From Photobacterium leiognathi (GTDB taxonomy: Bacteria; Pseudomonadota; Gammaproteobacteria; Enterobacterales; Vibrionaceae), in the NCBI RefSeq assembly GCF_030685535.1, contig NZ_CP131601.1, positions 992,001 to 1,056,000 of the forward strand: 64,000 nt of DNA, in the 5' to 3' direction. Made by a program: the position numbers and the translations under genes. This document shows, in pieces, positions 18,583 through 27,945 of the stretch. The stretch's first letter is position 1. Each line of letters begins with the position of its first letter. The notes below the pieces were generated by a model that ran no database searches, was not told where the DNA came from, and worked only from the letters and a program-made list of their open reading frames with translations.

Positions 18583-20643
18583 TCAAACACCAATTTCACC
18601 GCCATCTTCACGGCGAATTACAACAGTTGATGAACGTGGACGTACTTCTGTACCGTTAGGCGCAGCTTCAGCAGCATTATCACTATACGGCCAATTGCTA
18701 GGGTGTTGGATATTTACAAATAATGATGTGTAGTCCGGGCTAATAGTAAAACCTGTCACTTCACAGCCATTTGGACCAACAAAGAAACGCTTTAGGTCTG
18801 CTTGATTCGCACTAGAAACGACAGTTTGGTTATCATCGCTATCTAGTAGTTGAGATGGAACAACCGCAAGCATCTGATCATTGGTGTACTCTTCAACTTC
18901 ATCAGCGCCATTATCGGTTTGAATCCACATAATACCTCGTTGATCAAACGCTAAACCATCAGGGCTAGCAAACTGATTTAAGTCAGTTAAACCTGAGCGG
19001 TTTGTCTTTTCATCACTATTACTTGGTGAGCCGAAAACGAAAATATCCCAGTCAAACTCTGTTGGCTTTTCACCTTCATCCCAGCGAATGATATGGTCAA
19101 ATTTATTGTTTAGGCGAGGGTTGGCAGGGTTAGTACTGTCTTTACGTTTCGTGTTATTGGTGAGAGTGAGGTAAACAGAACCCGTGTATGGATCTACTGC
19201 AGCCCATTCAGGACGATCCATCGGTGTTGCTCCAACTAAATCTGCTGCACCTGCAGTATTAACAATAATTTCTGCCAAAGAGTTAAAGTGTGAAGCCAGT
19301 GTATCACCAGATCTTGTAATACTATCAAGTGTTAATGGCAGCCAGGTTCCGGTGCTGTCTTCATTGAATCGAGCCACATACAGAGTACCTTCATCCATAT
19401 ACTTATCACAGGTTAATAAGCGGTTTGAAGGTGATGCATCAGCTGGATCCCATAGTGCTTTTGACTCAAATTTGTACAGATACTCAAAGCGTGAGTCATG
19501 GCCTGAATAAAACACGACAGGCTTGCCTTCTTCTAACTTGCCAAAGGTACAGCCTTCGTGACGGAAGCGTCCTAATGCCGTACGTTTTTTAGCGCGGGAG
19601 TTTTTGGTATATGGGTCAATTTCAACAATGTAGCCATGACCATTGGCTTCATTTCGATAATCATCAAGTGATGAACTGCCAGTTGGTGCCAAATTAAAGC
19701 GCGCAAACTCATCAAGACGCTCTTCATCATGGCCTGCTAACGTTTCCCACTTGTAGCGCCCTTGTAGATATTTACCTGCACCCGAAATACCAATACGATC
19801 TTGCTCTTCGGTACGTGTACCTGTGTTTGTAAAGTAGCCCGGCCAGTTTTCTTCACAAGTTAGGTAAGTACCCCAAGGCGTATAACCGTTACCACAGTTG
19901 TTAAGTGTTCCGCGAGCTTGGCTACCGTCTGGTGAGAAGCGTGTTACTGTTAATTCTGAGTGTGCGATAGGACCAGATAAATCCATTACAGTCGCTCCGG
20001 TGTAGCGACGGTTAAGTGGGTCGTTGTCGATTAACTTCCATTGATTATTTTCAAGTTGGATACGAACAACAGAAATACCATGAGCGTTTATCTCTTTGCG
20101 GATTTCATCAATATCAGTACGTACTTCTTTGGCTCTTTCAGTGTCTTTGTCCCAGTTAGGGTGTAGGGCTTGCTGATCGATGTATTCGTGGTTGATACAC
20201 AGTAAGCCATCGGTAGAAGCTTCATTTAACGGGAAGAAGTGCATGCCATCATGATGCATACCTAATGCGTTTAATTGATCAGTGCTGTCGTTAGTACCGT
20301 CATTTTTCCACACATTACCGTTGGCGTTTAGCGGTGTACCCCAAGGAACTAACACTTGTGCAGTGTAGCCTGAAGGAATTGATACGGCATCAGTTAATGA
20401 GCCGGGAATAGAATCGAAATTTAAAACAGCTTGAGAACGATCTGCGACCTTTGCCGTAGTTCCTTCAGTAGAACTGGAAGAGTTACACCCCGCAAGACCA
20501 AAAGCGCCGAGTGCTGTCATGGCACTTACACCTAAACCACCTTTCAGAATGCTTCGGCGTTGTAAGTTTGCTTGAAGAACATCTTCAAATGTTTTGTTAT
20601 TACTGGTGTTATAGCGGGTAGGGTCGAACGTTTCCTTACTCAT
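18583..20643 (-). CDS. phoX: PhoX family (DUF839) Tat-exported phosphatase-like protein
   Basis: 686 residues. The N-terminus has a twin-arginine signal, RRSILKGGLGVSAMTALGAF, followed by GLAGC, which looks like a lipobox. It may therefore be a folded, Tat-exported lipoprotein. The body matches PhoX/DUF839: DGMHFFPL, LCINHEYID, GATVMDLSGPIAHSELT, NNCGNGYTPWGTYLTCEENW, RFRHEGCTFG, and the late block SPDGLAFDQRGIMWIQTDNG. PhoX enzymes are Ca/Fe-dependent alkaline phosphatases for extracytoplasmic phosphoesters. Activity of this member is inferred. I did not find a convincing Pho box upstream. Confidence 0.88.
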   Translation of the reverse strand: MSKETFDPTRYNTSNNKTFEDVLQANLQRRSILKGGLGVSAMTALGAFGLAGCNSSSSTEGTTAKVADRSQAVLNFDSIPGSLTDAVSIPSGYTAQVLVPWGTPLNANGNVWKNDGTNDSTDQLNALGMHHDGMHFFPLNEASTDGLLCINHEYIDQQALHPNWDKDTERAKEVRTDIDEIRKEINAHGISVVRIQLENNQWKLIDNDPLNRRYTGATVMDLSGPIAHSELTVTRFSPDGSQARGTLNNCGNGYTPWGTYLTCEENWPGYFTNTGTRTEEQDRIGISGAGKYLQGRYKWETLAGHDEERLDEFARFNLAPTGSSSLDDYRNEANGHGYIVEIDPYTKNSRAKKRTALGRFRHEGCTFGKLEEGKPVVFYSGHDSRFEYLYKFESKALWDPADASPSNRLLTCDKYMDEGTLYVARFNEDSTGTWLPLTLDSITRSGDTLASHFNSLAEIIVNTAGAADLVGATPMDRPEWAAVDPYTGSVYLTLTNNTKRKDSTNPANPRLNNKFDHIIRWDEGEKPTEFDWDIFVFGSPSNSDEKTNRSGLTDLNQFASPDGLAFDQRGIMWIQTDNGADEVEEYTNDQMLAVVPSQLLDSDDNQTVVSSANQADLKRFFVGPNGCEVTGFTISPDYTSLFVNIQHPSNWPYSDNAAEAAPNGTEVRPRSSTVVIRREDGGEIGV

Positions 20644-20786
20644 AACTTTGCTTTCCTGTGTCTTATTAACTATTGGTTTAATAATTTGAGCAGGAGAGAG
20701 AGTAAGAATGGGTAGTGACAGTATTTGTCTTTTATTATTAAACTTATGTTTAAATAATATTGTCAGCTACCCATAAGCTGATGGGA

Positions 20787-21572
20787 TTAACGCTCAGTGC
20801 GTTTTAATTGGCTTAGCATGAACATTGCAGCTGCGGAGACAACCACAGAAGGGCCTGCTGGTGTATCGTAATGCCATGACATCGCAAGGCCTAAGCATAC
20901 TGCAATAGCGCCGAGTATAGAGGCAAGTACTGCCATTGACTCAGGACTACGTGCAAAACGACGCGCAGTCGCTGCTGGGATGATCAGTAATGACGTGATG
21001 ATCAAGGCGCCAACAAATTTCATCGCAACAGCGATAACCATACCCACCATTAGCATCAGTATTAAACGCATTAAATCAACGTTAACGCCTTCAACTTGTG
21101 CCATTTCTTCACTGATAGTCATCGATAGTAATGGACGCCATAGGAAGATAAGTAATCCTAGAACAACGGCACCACCGCAATAAATCCAAAGAATATCTGT
21201 GGTTGTTACAGCGAGTAAGTCGCCAAATAAGTACGCCATTAAATCAATGCGTACATTATCTAAAAAGCTAACAGCCACTAAGCCGAGTGAAAGGGCACTA
21301 TGGGCTAAAATACCTAATAAAGTATCCGTGGCGACATAACGCTGTTTTTGCAGTGTTACTAAGATCACAGCAAGTACTAAACAGCAGATCACTAGAGCTA
21401 GGTTCAAGTTGATATTAAATAGGAAACCTAGTGCGATACCTAATAATGAAGCATGCGACAGGGTATCACCAAAATAGGCCATTTTTCGCCATACAACGAA
21501 TGAGCCCAATGGACCTGCTAAAATAGCAATACCAATTCCAGCAATAAGGGCAGGCAGAAGAAACTCAATCAT
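20787..21572 (-). CDS. znuB: Zinc ABC transporter permease
   Basis: 261 residues with several hydrophobic membrane helices, an ABC-3 family permease. The N-terminal block [22 protein letters not shown] and [15 protein letters not shown] are highly typical of ZnuB. It forms the membrane channel of ZnuABC for high-affinity Zn uptake. It overlaps znuC by 4 bases (ATGA-type), so translation is coupled, and it probably shares the Zur-controlled promoter upstream of znuC. Confidence 0.96.
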   Translation of the reverse strand: MIEFLLPALIAGIGIAILAGPLGSFVVWRKMAYFGDTLSHASLLGIALGFLFNINLNLALVICCLVLAVILVTLQKQRYVATDTLLGILAHSALSLGLVAVSFLDNVRIDLMAYLFGDLLAVTTTDILWIYCGGAVVLGLLIFLWRPLLSMTISEEMAQVEGVNVDLMRLILMLMVGMVIAVAMKFVGALIITSLLIIPAATARRFARSPESMAVLASILGAIAVCLGLAMSWHYDTPAGPSVVVSAAAMFMLSQLKRTER

Positions 21573-22333
21573 GCTTTTGTATCCTGATGGTTGTTACAGC
21601 AGCCTTGAGGTTTGCCTGAGGCATCGTGCTGGTGGTTATGTTGGTGTTCATAGAGAGCCAATTGTTCAGTCGAGGTATGACCGAATAACGCAATATATTT
21701 TGGATGGTTTGTTACGCTTAATGGGCTACCTGAACAACAGATGTGATGCTGCAGACAAATCACTTTATCTGTTTTTGCCATCACAAGGTGCAGATCGTGA
21801 GAAACCATTAAAATCGCACAGTTAAGCATATCACGTAATTGTTGAATTAAACGGTAAAGCTCAAGTTGGCCTGTCACATCAACACCTTGAACAGGTTCAT
21901 CAAGTACTAATAAATCAGGTTTTTGTAGTAGTGCACGTGCAAGTAGGACACGTTGCATTTCACCACCAGATAAACCGTGCATATCGCTATTTAGCAAGCG
22001 ACTACCGTTTACCATTTCAAGGGCTTCAATACGCTGTTCTTTACTATAACGCCCAGCTAAGCGCATGAAACGATCAACAGACAATGGCAGTGTATCATTT
22101 AAACGTAGCTTTTGAGGTACGTAGCCAATACGGATCCCTTTTTTACGAACCACTTTTCCTTTTGTTGGTTTGCTAAGTCCCGTAATAACTTTTACAAGGG
22201 TGGATTTACCTGCGCCATTTGGGCCAATTAAGGTAGTAATTTCACCACGTTCCAATTTAAGCGAAATGTTATCTAAAACATCACGTTCACCAAATGAAAC
22301 AGTGACTGATTGTAGTTCGACTAGGGTTGTCAT
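21569..22333 (-). CDS. znuC: Zinc ABC transporter ATP-binding protein
   Basis: About 254 residues from the ATG at 22333. A TTG ten codons upstream is less likely, since [20 protein letters not shown] is the usual family start. Walker A is GPNGAGKST, the signature [15 protein letters not shown], Walker [13 protein letters not shown], and the switch His is in VSHDLHLV. The C-terminus is His-rich ([20 protein letters not shown], near residues 230-250) and could bind zinc. It energises ZnuB and is divergent from znuA across the Zur-like sites. Confidence 0.96.
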   Translation of the reverse strand: MTTLVELQSVTVSFGERDVLDNISLKLERGEITTLIGPNGAGKSTLVKVITGLSKPTKGKVVRKKGIRIGYVPQKLRLNDTLPLSVDRFMRLAGRYSKEQRIEALEMVNGSRLLNSDMHGLSGGEMQRVLLARALLQKPDLLVLDEPVQGVDVTGQLELYRLIQQLRDMLNCAILMVSHDLHLVMAKTDKVICLQHHICCSGSPLSVTNHPKYIALFGHTSTEQLALYEHQHNHQHDASGKPQGCCNNHQDTKA

Positions 22334-22370
22334 AAAGGGAGTTGTCTTAAATAGGCTTTGCAAAAGATGT

Positions 22371-22389
22371 AATGTTATAATATAACATT
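22371..22389. promoter_or_regulatory. Zur-box-like palindrome 1 (znuC side)
   Basis: A perfect 19-bp palindrome, AATGTTATAATATAACATT, lies 37 bases upstream of the znuC start. It matches my recollection of the gamma-proteobacterial Zur operator core (ATGTTATA-N-TATAACAT). Located between divergent zinc-uptake genes, it is almost certainly a Zur site. Confidence 0.85.
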
Positions 22390-22398
22390 GTTTGATTT

Positions 22399-22413
22399 GT
22401 TATATTGTAACAT
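22399..22413. promoter_or_regulatory. Zur-box-like palindrome 2 (znuA side)
   Basis: TGTTATATTGTAACA is a 15-bp palindrome with one imperfect pair. Its centre is 26 bases from the centre of the first site. Two tandem operators suggest separate or cooperative control of znuCB and znuA. Confidence 0.7.
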
Positions 22414-22498
22414 TATCCAACTTGTTAGGGAATATACCGTTAAGGCGTAAAAGTGCATTGACGGTATCATAGTGCAATTAAAATAATTAGGACAAAAC

Positions 22499-23479
22499 AT
22501 GCAGCGTATTACATCATTAGCTTGTGCAGCAGCATTAATGCTATCAAGTTCAGCTATGGCAAAAGAATTCAATGTAGTCACCACTATAAAGCCACTTAAT
22601 TTGATTGTAAGTGAGTTAGTTCAAGGTGCTGCAACCAGTGAGGCGATTTTGCCGCCTGGTGTTTCTCCGCATGATTATGCGTTGCGTCCGTCTGATGTGA
22701 AAAAATTGAATAATGCAGATCTTGTGATTTGGGTAGGGCCACAGTTAGAAACCTTCTTAACCAAACTTATGGCGGATAACCCAAATAGTTTTGCATTAAC
22801 TCAGCAAGCAGGCATTCATTTCTTAAATTATGCTAGTGAAGAGAAAGATGAAGCTCATCATGATGACCATGACCATGACCATGACCATGACCATGACCAT
22901 GACCATGAGGGACATGAGGGACATGAGGGACATGATGAACATGCAGGACATCATCATAACCATTCAGGTCTAAATCCACACTTCTGGATGGGGCCAAAAC
23001 AGACAATTGAAGCTGCAAATGTGATCACAGAGGCACTGATTAAACATGATCCATTGCATAAAAACGTATATCTCGCTAACCTTTCAACGTTTACCTCAGA
23101 AGTTAACCAGGCCGTAAATGAGCTGAATACGGAATTAAAACCACTTTCAGGTAAAGGTTACTATGTTTTTCATGATGGTTATGGTTATTTTGAACACCAA
23201 TTTGGTTTGAATAACCTTGGACATTTCACGGTTGAACCTGACCGTCGACCTGGCGCAAAAACCTTAATTACAATCCGTAAATCGTTACAGGATAAGCAAG
23301 CCTACTGTGTGTTTAGTGAGCCACAATTCTCACCAGCAGTGGTTGATAGCGTAACAGAAGGGACTGGGGTAAACATAGGGACTCTTGACCCGATGGCTAC
23401 CAACGTCAAAGAGGGCAAGGGAGGATACGTCCGATTTATTAAGGAACTCGGACAAAGTTTTGCCAAGTGTTTAAAGTAA
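22499..23479 (+). CDS. znuA: Zinc ABC transporter substrate-binding protein
   Basis: 326 residues. A Sec signal peptide, ITSLACAAALMLSSSAMA, is cleaved before KEFNVVTTIKP. Zinc-ligand regions are PPGVSPHDYALRPSD, GLNPHFWMGPKQ, FHDGYGYFEHQFG and LDPMATNV. Between the first two ligands lies a long His/Asp-rich loop (residues about 118-156) built from DH and EGH repeats, which is known in ZnuA proteins as a flexible zinc-collecting loop. It delivers Zn to ZnuBC from the periplasm. AGGACA precedes the ATG. mepM starts 4 bases after the stop. Confidence 0.97.
   Translation: MQRITSLACAAALMLSSSAMAKEFNVVTTIKPLNLIVSELVQGAATSEAILPPGVSPHDYALRPSDVKKLNNADLVIWVGPQLETFLTKLMADNPNSFALTQQAGIHFLNYASEEKDEAHHDDHDHDHDHDHDHDHEGHEGHEGHDEHAGHHHNHSGLNPHFWMGPKQTIEAANVITEALIKHDPLHKNVYLANLSTFTSEVNQAVNELNTELKPLSGKGYYVFHDGYGYFEHQFGLNNLGHFTVEPDRRPGAKTLITIRKSLQDKQAYCVFSEPQFSPAVVDSVTEGTGVNIGTLDPMATNVKEGKGGYVRFIKELGQSFAKCLK
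22865..22933 (+). repeat. In-gene tandem repeats encoding the ZnuA His loop
   Basis: Seven perfect GACCAT units (Asp-His) run from 22865 to 22906, followed by three perfect GAGGGACAT units (Glu-Gly-His) from 22907 to 22933. The unit sizes are multiples of three, so slippage would change loop length without breaking the frame. Confidence 0.95.
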
Positions 23480-23482
23480 ATA

Positions 23483-24841
23483 ATGAAATTATATAAAGCG
23501 GTAGCGACTTCTATTAGAGGGTTACCGCGTCAGCACAAAATTGCGTTAGTTTCCACTTCTGTGCTTATGATGGCTGCCATAATGTGGCAGCCATCTAAGC
23601 AATCAGTTACTTTTTCAACATCAACACCTAAGCGTGTTGATGTTGAATTACCTGCTAAATTGGATTTGCTATCTGAACAAGATAGCGAACCATTAGGCGT
23701 TTCTCTCGATCAGAACGATCCTGAATTCCAAGCTCCTAAAGATGAAATTGAACAACAGCTTGTAGAAGCAAAAGCGGAGGTTGAGCATAAACACCGTGTT
23801 GCTTCTGGTGAAACGCTAGGGATCATTTTCTCTCAATATGGTTTACCTATTTCTGATATGTACCGCCTAATTGATGCGAATAAATCTGTTCAGCATCTAC
23901 GTGTTGGGCAAACATTGGAATGGGAAGTCGATGATGACGGTAAGTTAACCGAACTAAAAATTATTCGAAGTAAGAAAGAAACCGATACTTTCACTTTGTC
24001 GAAGAAAGGCTACGTGTATAAAGAAATCATCCTAAAGGGTGATATTAAGCCTGTCATGTTAACAGGTCGTGTTGATGGTAGCTTTTATAATTCAGCTCGT
24101 GCCGCTGGATTGACGCCGACTCAAATTCAAACCTTGGTTAAGGCACTGCAATGGAAATTTAACCTTGGCCGAGAAGCCCATAAAGGCGATCGCTTTGCTG
24201 TTGGACTTGATCGTGAGTTCATTGATGGTAAAGCTGTGAGCAAAGGGGAAGTCAATGCGTTTTATTACAAGTCAGGCAATGGCAAAAATAACTTCTTTAT
24301 CGTTCGTGGCGATGACGATCAATTCTATGATGATGATGCGCACAGTTTAAACCGTTCATTCCGTCGTATTCCAACGGCGAAGCGCTACCGTATTAGTTCA
24401 CCTTTTAATCCTAACCGTTTGCATCCAGTTACAGGACGTCGTTCACCACATAATGGTACCGATTTTGCGGTTCCGATTGGCACATCTGTTTTGGCTGCAG
24501 GTGATGGCGTAGTCGTAAAATCTCGTTACCACCCATTAGCGGGTAACTATATCGTGGTGAAACACGGTCGTGAATATATGACACGATACCTTCACCTAAG
24601 TAAGCGTGAAGTGAAAGTCGGCGATAAAGTGAAAATGGGTCAACGTATTGCGAAAAGTGGTAATACAGGTCGTTCAACAGGCCCTCACTTACACTACGAA
24701 TTACTGAAAAATGGTCGTCCGGTAAATGCGATGAAAGTACCACTGCCGCAGGCCGATCCTTTATACGGTAAAGAGCGAAGCAACTTTATGAAGCAAGTCA
24801 GCTTCTATAAGAAGAAATTTAAAGATGCTATGGCTAGCTAA
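23483..24841 (+). CDS. mepM: Murein DD-endopeptidase, M23 family
   Basis: 452 residues. The N-terminal OapA-like anchor region (RGLPRQHKIALVSTSVLMMA) contains a membrane segment. A LysM-like domain follows (HRVASGETLGIIFSQYGLPI, about 103-150). The C-terminal M23 peptidase has the Zn ligands in SPHNGTDFAVP and GPHLHYELLKNG, plus YLHLSKREVKVGD. E. coli MepM cleaves D-Ala-mDAP cross-links to allow wall growth. It is adjacent to znuA here, and in E. coli the two genes are also neighbours. The short gap suggests zinc-responsive co-transcription. Confidence 0.93.
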   Translation: MKLYKAVATSIRGLPRQHKIALVSTSVLMMAAIMWQPSKQSVTFSTSTPKRVDVELPAKLDLLSEQDSEPLGVSLDQNDPEFQAPKDEIEQQLVEAKAEVEHKHRVASGETLGIIFSQYGLPISDMYRLIDANKSVQHLRVGQTLEWEVDDDGKLTELKIIRSKKETDTFTLSKKGYVYKEIILKGDIKPVMLTGRVDGSFYNSARAAGLTPTQIQTLVKALQWKFNLGREAHKGDRFAVGLDREFIDGKAVSKGEVNAFYYKSGNGKNNFFIVRGDDDQFYDDDAHSLNRSFRRIPTAKRYRISSPFNPNRLHPVTGRRSPHNGTDFAVPIGTSVLAAGDGVVVKSRYHPLAGNYIVVKHGREYMTRYLHLSKREVKVGDKVKMGQRIAKSGNTGRSTGPHLHYELLKNGRPVNAMKVPLPQADPLYGKERSNFMKQVSFYKKKFKDAMAS

Positions 24842-24855
24842 TCGTTATTAATTAT

Positions 24856-24883
24856 AAAAAGCGCACTTTGGTGCGCTTTTTTT
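24856..24883 (+). terminator. Terminator after mepM
   Basis: Stem AAAAAGCGCAC/GTGCGCTTTTT with loop TTTG and a continuing T-run. It ends the znuA-mepM unit. Confidence 0.85.
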
Positions 24884-25111
24884 ATGTGACTTTTTCATAG
24901 GAAGAGAAAAGAGAGCTACAAGCTCATGGTAGGTGACTTGCTTATGCATTGGAAAGTAAAATATCAAATAAGAATTAGGGCGTAGTTACTTATCTTTTGA
25001 CTGTATTTAATTCTGGTTGGTGAGCATTTTTCGCTCTAAAGAGATAAAAAAATATTTTTTTTGATTTAAGACAAGACAGAAATTGTATCAAGCGGTAAAC
25101 TCCCAATCACA

Positions 25112-25130
25112 AATGCTAATAATTCGTATT
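25112..25130. promoter_or_regulatory. Putative Fur box upstream of feoA
   Basis: AATGCTAATAATTCGTATT is 16 bases before the feoA ATG. It agrees with the palindromic Fur consensus AATGATAAT-N-ATTATCATT at about 14 of 18 positions. Iron control of feo by Fur is established in relatives; this site is inferred. The rest of the 24884-25146 spacer is AT-rich with nothing else recognised. Confidence 0.5.
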
Positions 25131-25146
25131 AAGGTAGCGATTGACT

Positions 25147-25374
25147 ATGAAGCTGTCAGAGATGTCATGCGGAAACTGCGGGACGGTCATTAATATGTCT
25201 GCGTTACCAGCAGCAACACGAAAAAAATTAATGGTTATGGGGTTACTTCCTCGAACTGAGATCACCGTCGTTCGTTTGGCTCCTTTAGGCGATCCGCTTC
25301 AAGTACGCGTTCGCGGTGTTGATATCGCTTTACGTAAGCAAATTGCAGAAAATATCGAGGTTGAGGCGCTGTAA
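25147..25374 (+). CDS. feoA: Ferrous iron transport protein A
   Basis: 75 residues, an SH3-like cytoplasmic protein that works with FeoB. Typical features are KLSEMSCGNCGTVINM at the N-terminus, KKLMVMGLLPRTEITVVRLA and LGDPLQVRVRGVDIALRKQI. I chose the ATG at 25147 over a TTG two codons upstream. The stop overlaps the feoB start by one base. Confidence 0.95.
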   Translation: MKLSEMSCGNCGTVINMSALPAATRKKLMVMGLLPRTEITVVRLAPLGDPLQVRVRGVDIALRKQIAENIEVEAL

Positions 25375-27659
25375 TGCAATACAATATTCTGACTGTTGGT
25401 AATCCTAATAGTGGTAAAACGACCCTATTTAATGGCTTAACAGGCGCTAAACAGCAAGTTGGTAACTGGGCTGGTGTAACGGTTGAGAAGAAAACAGGTC
25501 GATACCAACATAATGGTGATGATTTCTCCCTGACCGATCTTCCTGGTATCTACAACCTTGATAGTGCAAATGATGCTAACAGCCTTGATGAGGCCATTGC
25601 TTCACGTGCGATTTTAACTACACCTGCGGATGTGATTATCAATGTTGTTGATGCATCGAGCTTAGAGCGTAGCTTATACATGACGCTACAGCTGCGTGAG
25701 CTAGGTCGTCCAATGGTTGTCGTGCTTAATAAAATGGACGTACTTAAACGTCAGCGTCAGGTGTTAGATATTAAGGCACTTGAAAAAGCACTAGGTTGTC
25801 CGGTATTAGCATTATCTGCTAACAACATGGAACGTATTGCAGAGTTCAAAACTAAGCTACACAAGATGTTAACGCAAGGTGTTGTGGTTAACGAGTTTGA
25901 GCTCGATTATGGTCAAGATTTTGAGCAAGCAGTGAGTCAATTAGCACCGTTGTTCAAACATAACGATAAGCTAAATGCTCGTGCACAAGGTATCCGTGTA
26001 TTAGAAAACGATACTTTAGTGATCAACACACTATCTGATGAAGATAAAGCGACAGCATGTGGTTTACGTGCGAATTTATTGAATACTGTTGATCCTGATA
26101 TTCAAGTGGCTGATGTACGTTACACCTTCTTACATCAGTTATGTCAAAAAGTGCGTCGTCAAGAAGGTCGTTTAAGTAATAGCCTGACAGATAAAATTGA
26201 CCGTGTATTACTGAACCGCTTTGTTGGTATCCCATTTTTCTTCTTAGTAATGTACGTGATGTTTATGTTTGCGATAAACATTGGTAGTGCATTTATTGAT
26301 TTCTTTGATATTAGCTTTGGTGCGTTATTAGTCGATGGTGGTCATCACCTATTAGATGATCACTTGCCTGTATGGTTAGTCACAATCATTGCCAACGGTA
26401 TCGGTGGTGGTATCCAAACAGTTGCAACCTTTATTCCTGTGATTGCGTGTTTGTACTTATTCCTTGCGGTACTTGAAAGCTCAGGTTACATGGCACGTGC
26501 TGCGTTTGTTCTTGATAAAGTGATGCAAAAAGTAGGTTTACCGGGTAAAGCATTTGTTCCCCTAGTGCTTGGTTTTGGTTGTAACGTACCAGCGATCATG
26601 GCTACACGTACTCTAGAGCAAGAGCGTGAGCGTAAACTTGCTGCGGCAATGGCACCGTTTATGTCATGTGGCGCACGTTTACCTATATATGCATTATTTG
26701 CAGCAGCATTCTTCCCTGAAAATGGTCAGAACGTGGTATTTGCACTGTACTTATTAGGTATTGTGGCAGCTGTGATGACGGGTCTTATTTTACGTTCAAC
26801 GCTTTACCCAGGTTCTAGTGATAGCTTTATCATGGAAATGCCAAACTACGAGTTACCAACTATTCGTAACGTTGTGATCAAAACTTGGCAAAAGCTAAAG
26901 CGCTTTGTATTTGGTGCTGGTAAAACCATCGTTGTCGTTGTGGCGGTATTAAGCTTCTTTAACTCATTAGGTACTGATGGTTCATTTGGTAACGAAGATA
27001 CGTCTAACTCTGTGCTATCTAAAGCATCACAAGTGGTAACGCCTGTGCTTGAGCCTATTGGCGTGAAAGCGGATAACTGGCCTGCAACTGTTGGTATCAT
27101 TACGGGAATTTTCGCAAAAGAAGCCGTTGTAGGTACGCTAAACAGCTTATACGCACCAGCAACAGATGATGGTAATGAAGAATACAACCTTGTTGCTAGC
27201 TTAAAAGAAGCGGTTCAATCAGTTGGTGATAACTTAGCAGCATTAAGCTTTAGTGATCCACTTGGTATCGAAGTTGGTGATTTAGAAAACAAACAAGCTG
27301 TTGCTGAAGAGCAGGGTGTTAACGAATCTGTGTATGGTAACATTCAAGCGCACTTCGTAAGTGGTGCGGCAGCAATGGCATACTTGATTTTCATTCTGCT
27401 GTACACACCATGTGCCGCTGCAATGGGTGCTTACGTACGTGAGTTTGGTCAGAAGTTTGCTCTGTTTATTGCAGGTTGGACTATGTTAATGGCTTATTCG
27501 TTTGCTACTTGGTTCTACCAAATTGCTCACTTTGTTGATCATCCTGCAACGAGTGCATTTTGGATTGGCTTCTTCGTCTTGATTAATGGCGGTATCTTCT
27601 TGTTATTGAAACGAGAAGGGAAAAAGCAAACTAACCTTGAAGGCTTGTTAGTAGAATGA
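25374..27659 (+). CDS. feoB: Ferrous iron transporter FeoB
   Basis: 761 residues. The N-terminal G domain has G1 GNPNSGKTTLFN, G3 DLPGIYNL, G4 NKMD and G5 LSANN. A GDI/helical domain is followed by two Gate-type membrane repeats. Transport motifs include the conserved Cys in GFGCNVPAI and in PFMSCGARLPIY. Imports Fe(II) across the inner membrane. Central gene of feoABC, overlapping both neighbours. Confidence 0.97.
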   Translation: MQYNILTVGNPNSGKTTLFNGLTGAKQQVGNWAGVTVEKKTGRYQHNGDDFSLTDLPGIYNLDSANDANSLDEAIASRAILTTPADVIINVVDASSLERSLYMTLQLRELGRPMVVVLNKMDVLKRQRQVLDIKALEKALGCPVLALSANNMERIAEFKTKLHKMLTQGVVVNEFELDYGQDFEQAVSQLAPLFKHNDKLNARAQGIRVLENDTLVINTLSDEDKATACGLRANLLNTVDPDIQVADVRYTFLHQLCQKVRRQEGRLSNSLTDKIDRVLLNRFVGIPFFFLVMYVMFMFAINIGSAFIDFFDISFGALLVDGGHHLLDDHLPVWLVTIIANGIGGGIQTVATFIPVIACLYLFLAVLESSGYMARAAFVLDKVMQKVGLPGKAFVPLVLGFGCNVPAIMATRTLEQERERKLAAAMAPFMSCGARLPIYALFAAAFFPENGQNVVFALYLLGIVAAVMTGLILRSTLYPGSSDSFIMEMPNYELPTIRNVVIKTWQKLKRFVFGAGKTIVVVVAVLSFFNSLGTDGSFGNEDTSNSVLSKASQVVTPVLEPIGVKADNWPATVGIITGIFAKEAVVGTLNSLYAPATDDGNEEYNLVASLKEAVQSVGDNLAALSFSDPLGIEVGDLENKQAVAEEQGVNESVYGNIQAHFVSGAAAMAYLIFILLYTPCAAAMGAYVREFGQKFALFIAGWTMLMAYSFATWFYQIAHFVDHPATSAFWIGFFVLINGGIFLLLKREGKKQTNLEGLLVE

Positions 27660-27898
27660 TCTTACAGCAGCTAAAACAATATATTGAACAGCATGGACGT
27701 GTGAGTCGTAAACAGCTTTCGCAACACTTCGGAATGTCGGAAGACGGGGTTGAAGCTATGCTTGAGGTTTGGATCCGCAAAGGCTCTGTTGGACGAGAAT
27801 TGGTTGGCTGCGATAGTACTGATTGCTGCCAAACCGCCAAAGAGGTTTGGTATCGTTGTCTTGCTGATAACGAGCTTTCCATCACGGTGATGCGATAA
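27656..27898 (+). CDS. feoC: FeoC-like regulator of ferrous iron transport
   Basis: 80 residues with a winged-helix N-terminal part (HGRVSRKQLSQHFGMSEDGV). It overlaps feoB by 4 bases. Four cysteines occur at 52, 57, 58 and 68 (GCDSTDCCQTAKEVWYRC). Enterobacterial FeoC uses four Cys to bind an Fe-S cluster; the spacing here is C-x4-C-C-x9-C, a variant. FeoC stabilises or regulates FeoB. Its terminator is broken by IS copy 1, so its transcript may run into the IS. Confidence 0.88.
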   Translation: MILQQLKQYIEQHGRVSRKQLSQHFGMSEDGVEAMLEVWIRKGSVGRELVGCDSTDCCQTAKEVWYRCLADNELSITVMR

Positions 27899-27945
27899 TC
27901 ACACTATGAGATAAAACAAAGGCAGCTTACGAGCCTGTCTCTTGA

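Noticed and set aside
20705..20735. Possible Pho box upstream of phoX (CTGTCAC on the minus strand)
   Set aside because: Only one heptamer fits; the position 11 bases upstream does not match a second repeat.
22833..23018. His/Gly-rich antisense ORF opposite the znuA repeat
   Set aside because: A reading of the znuA codon repeats on the other strand.
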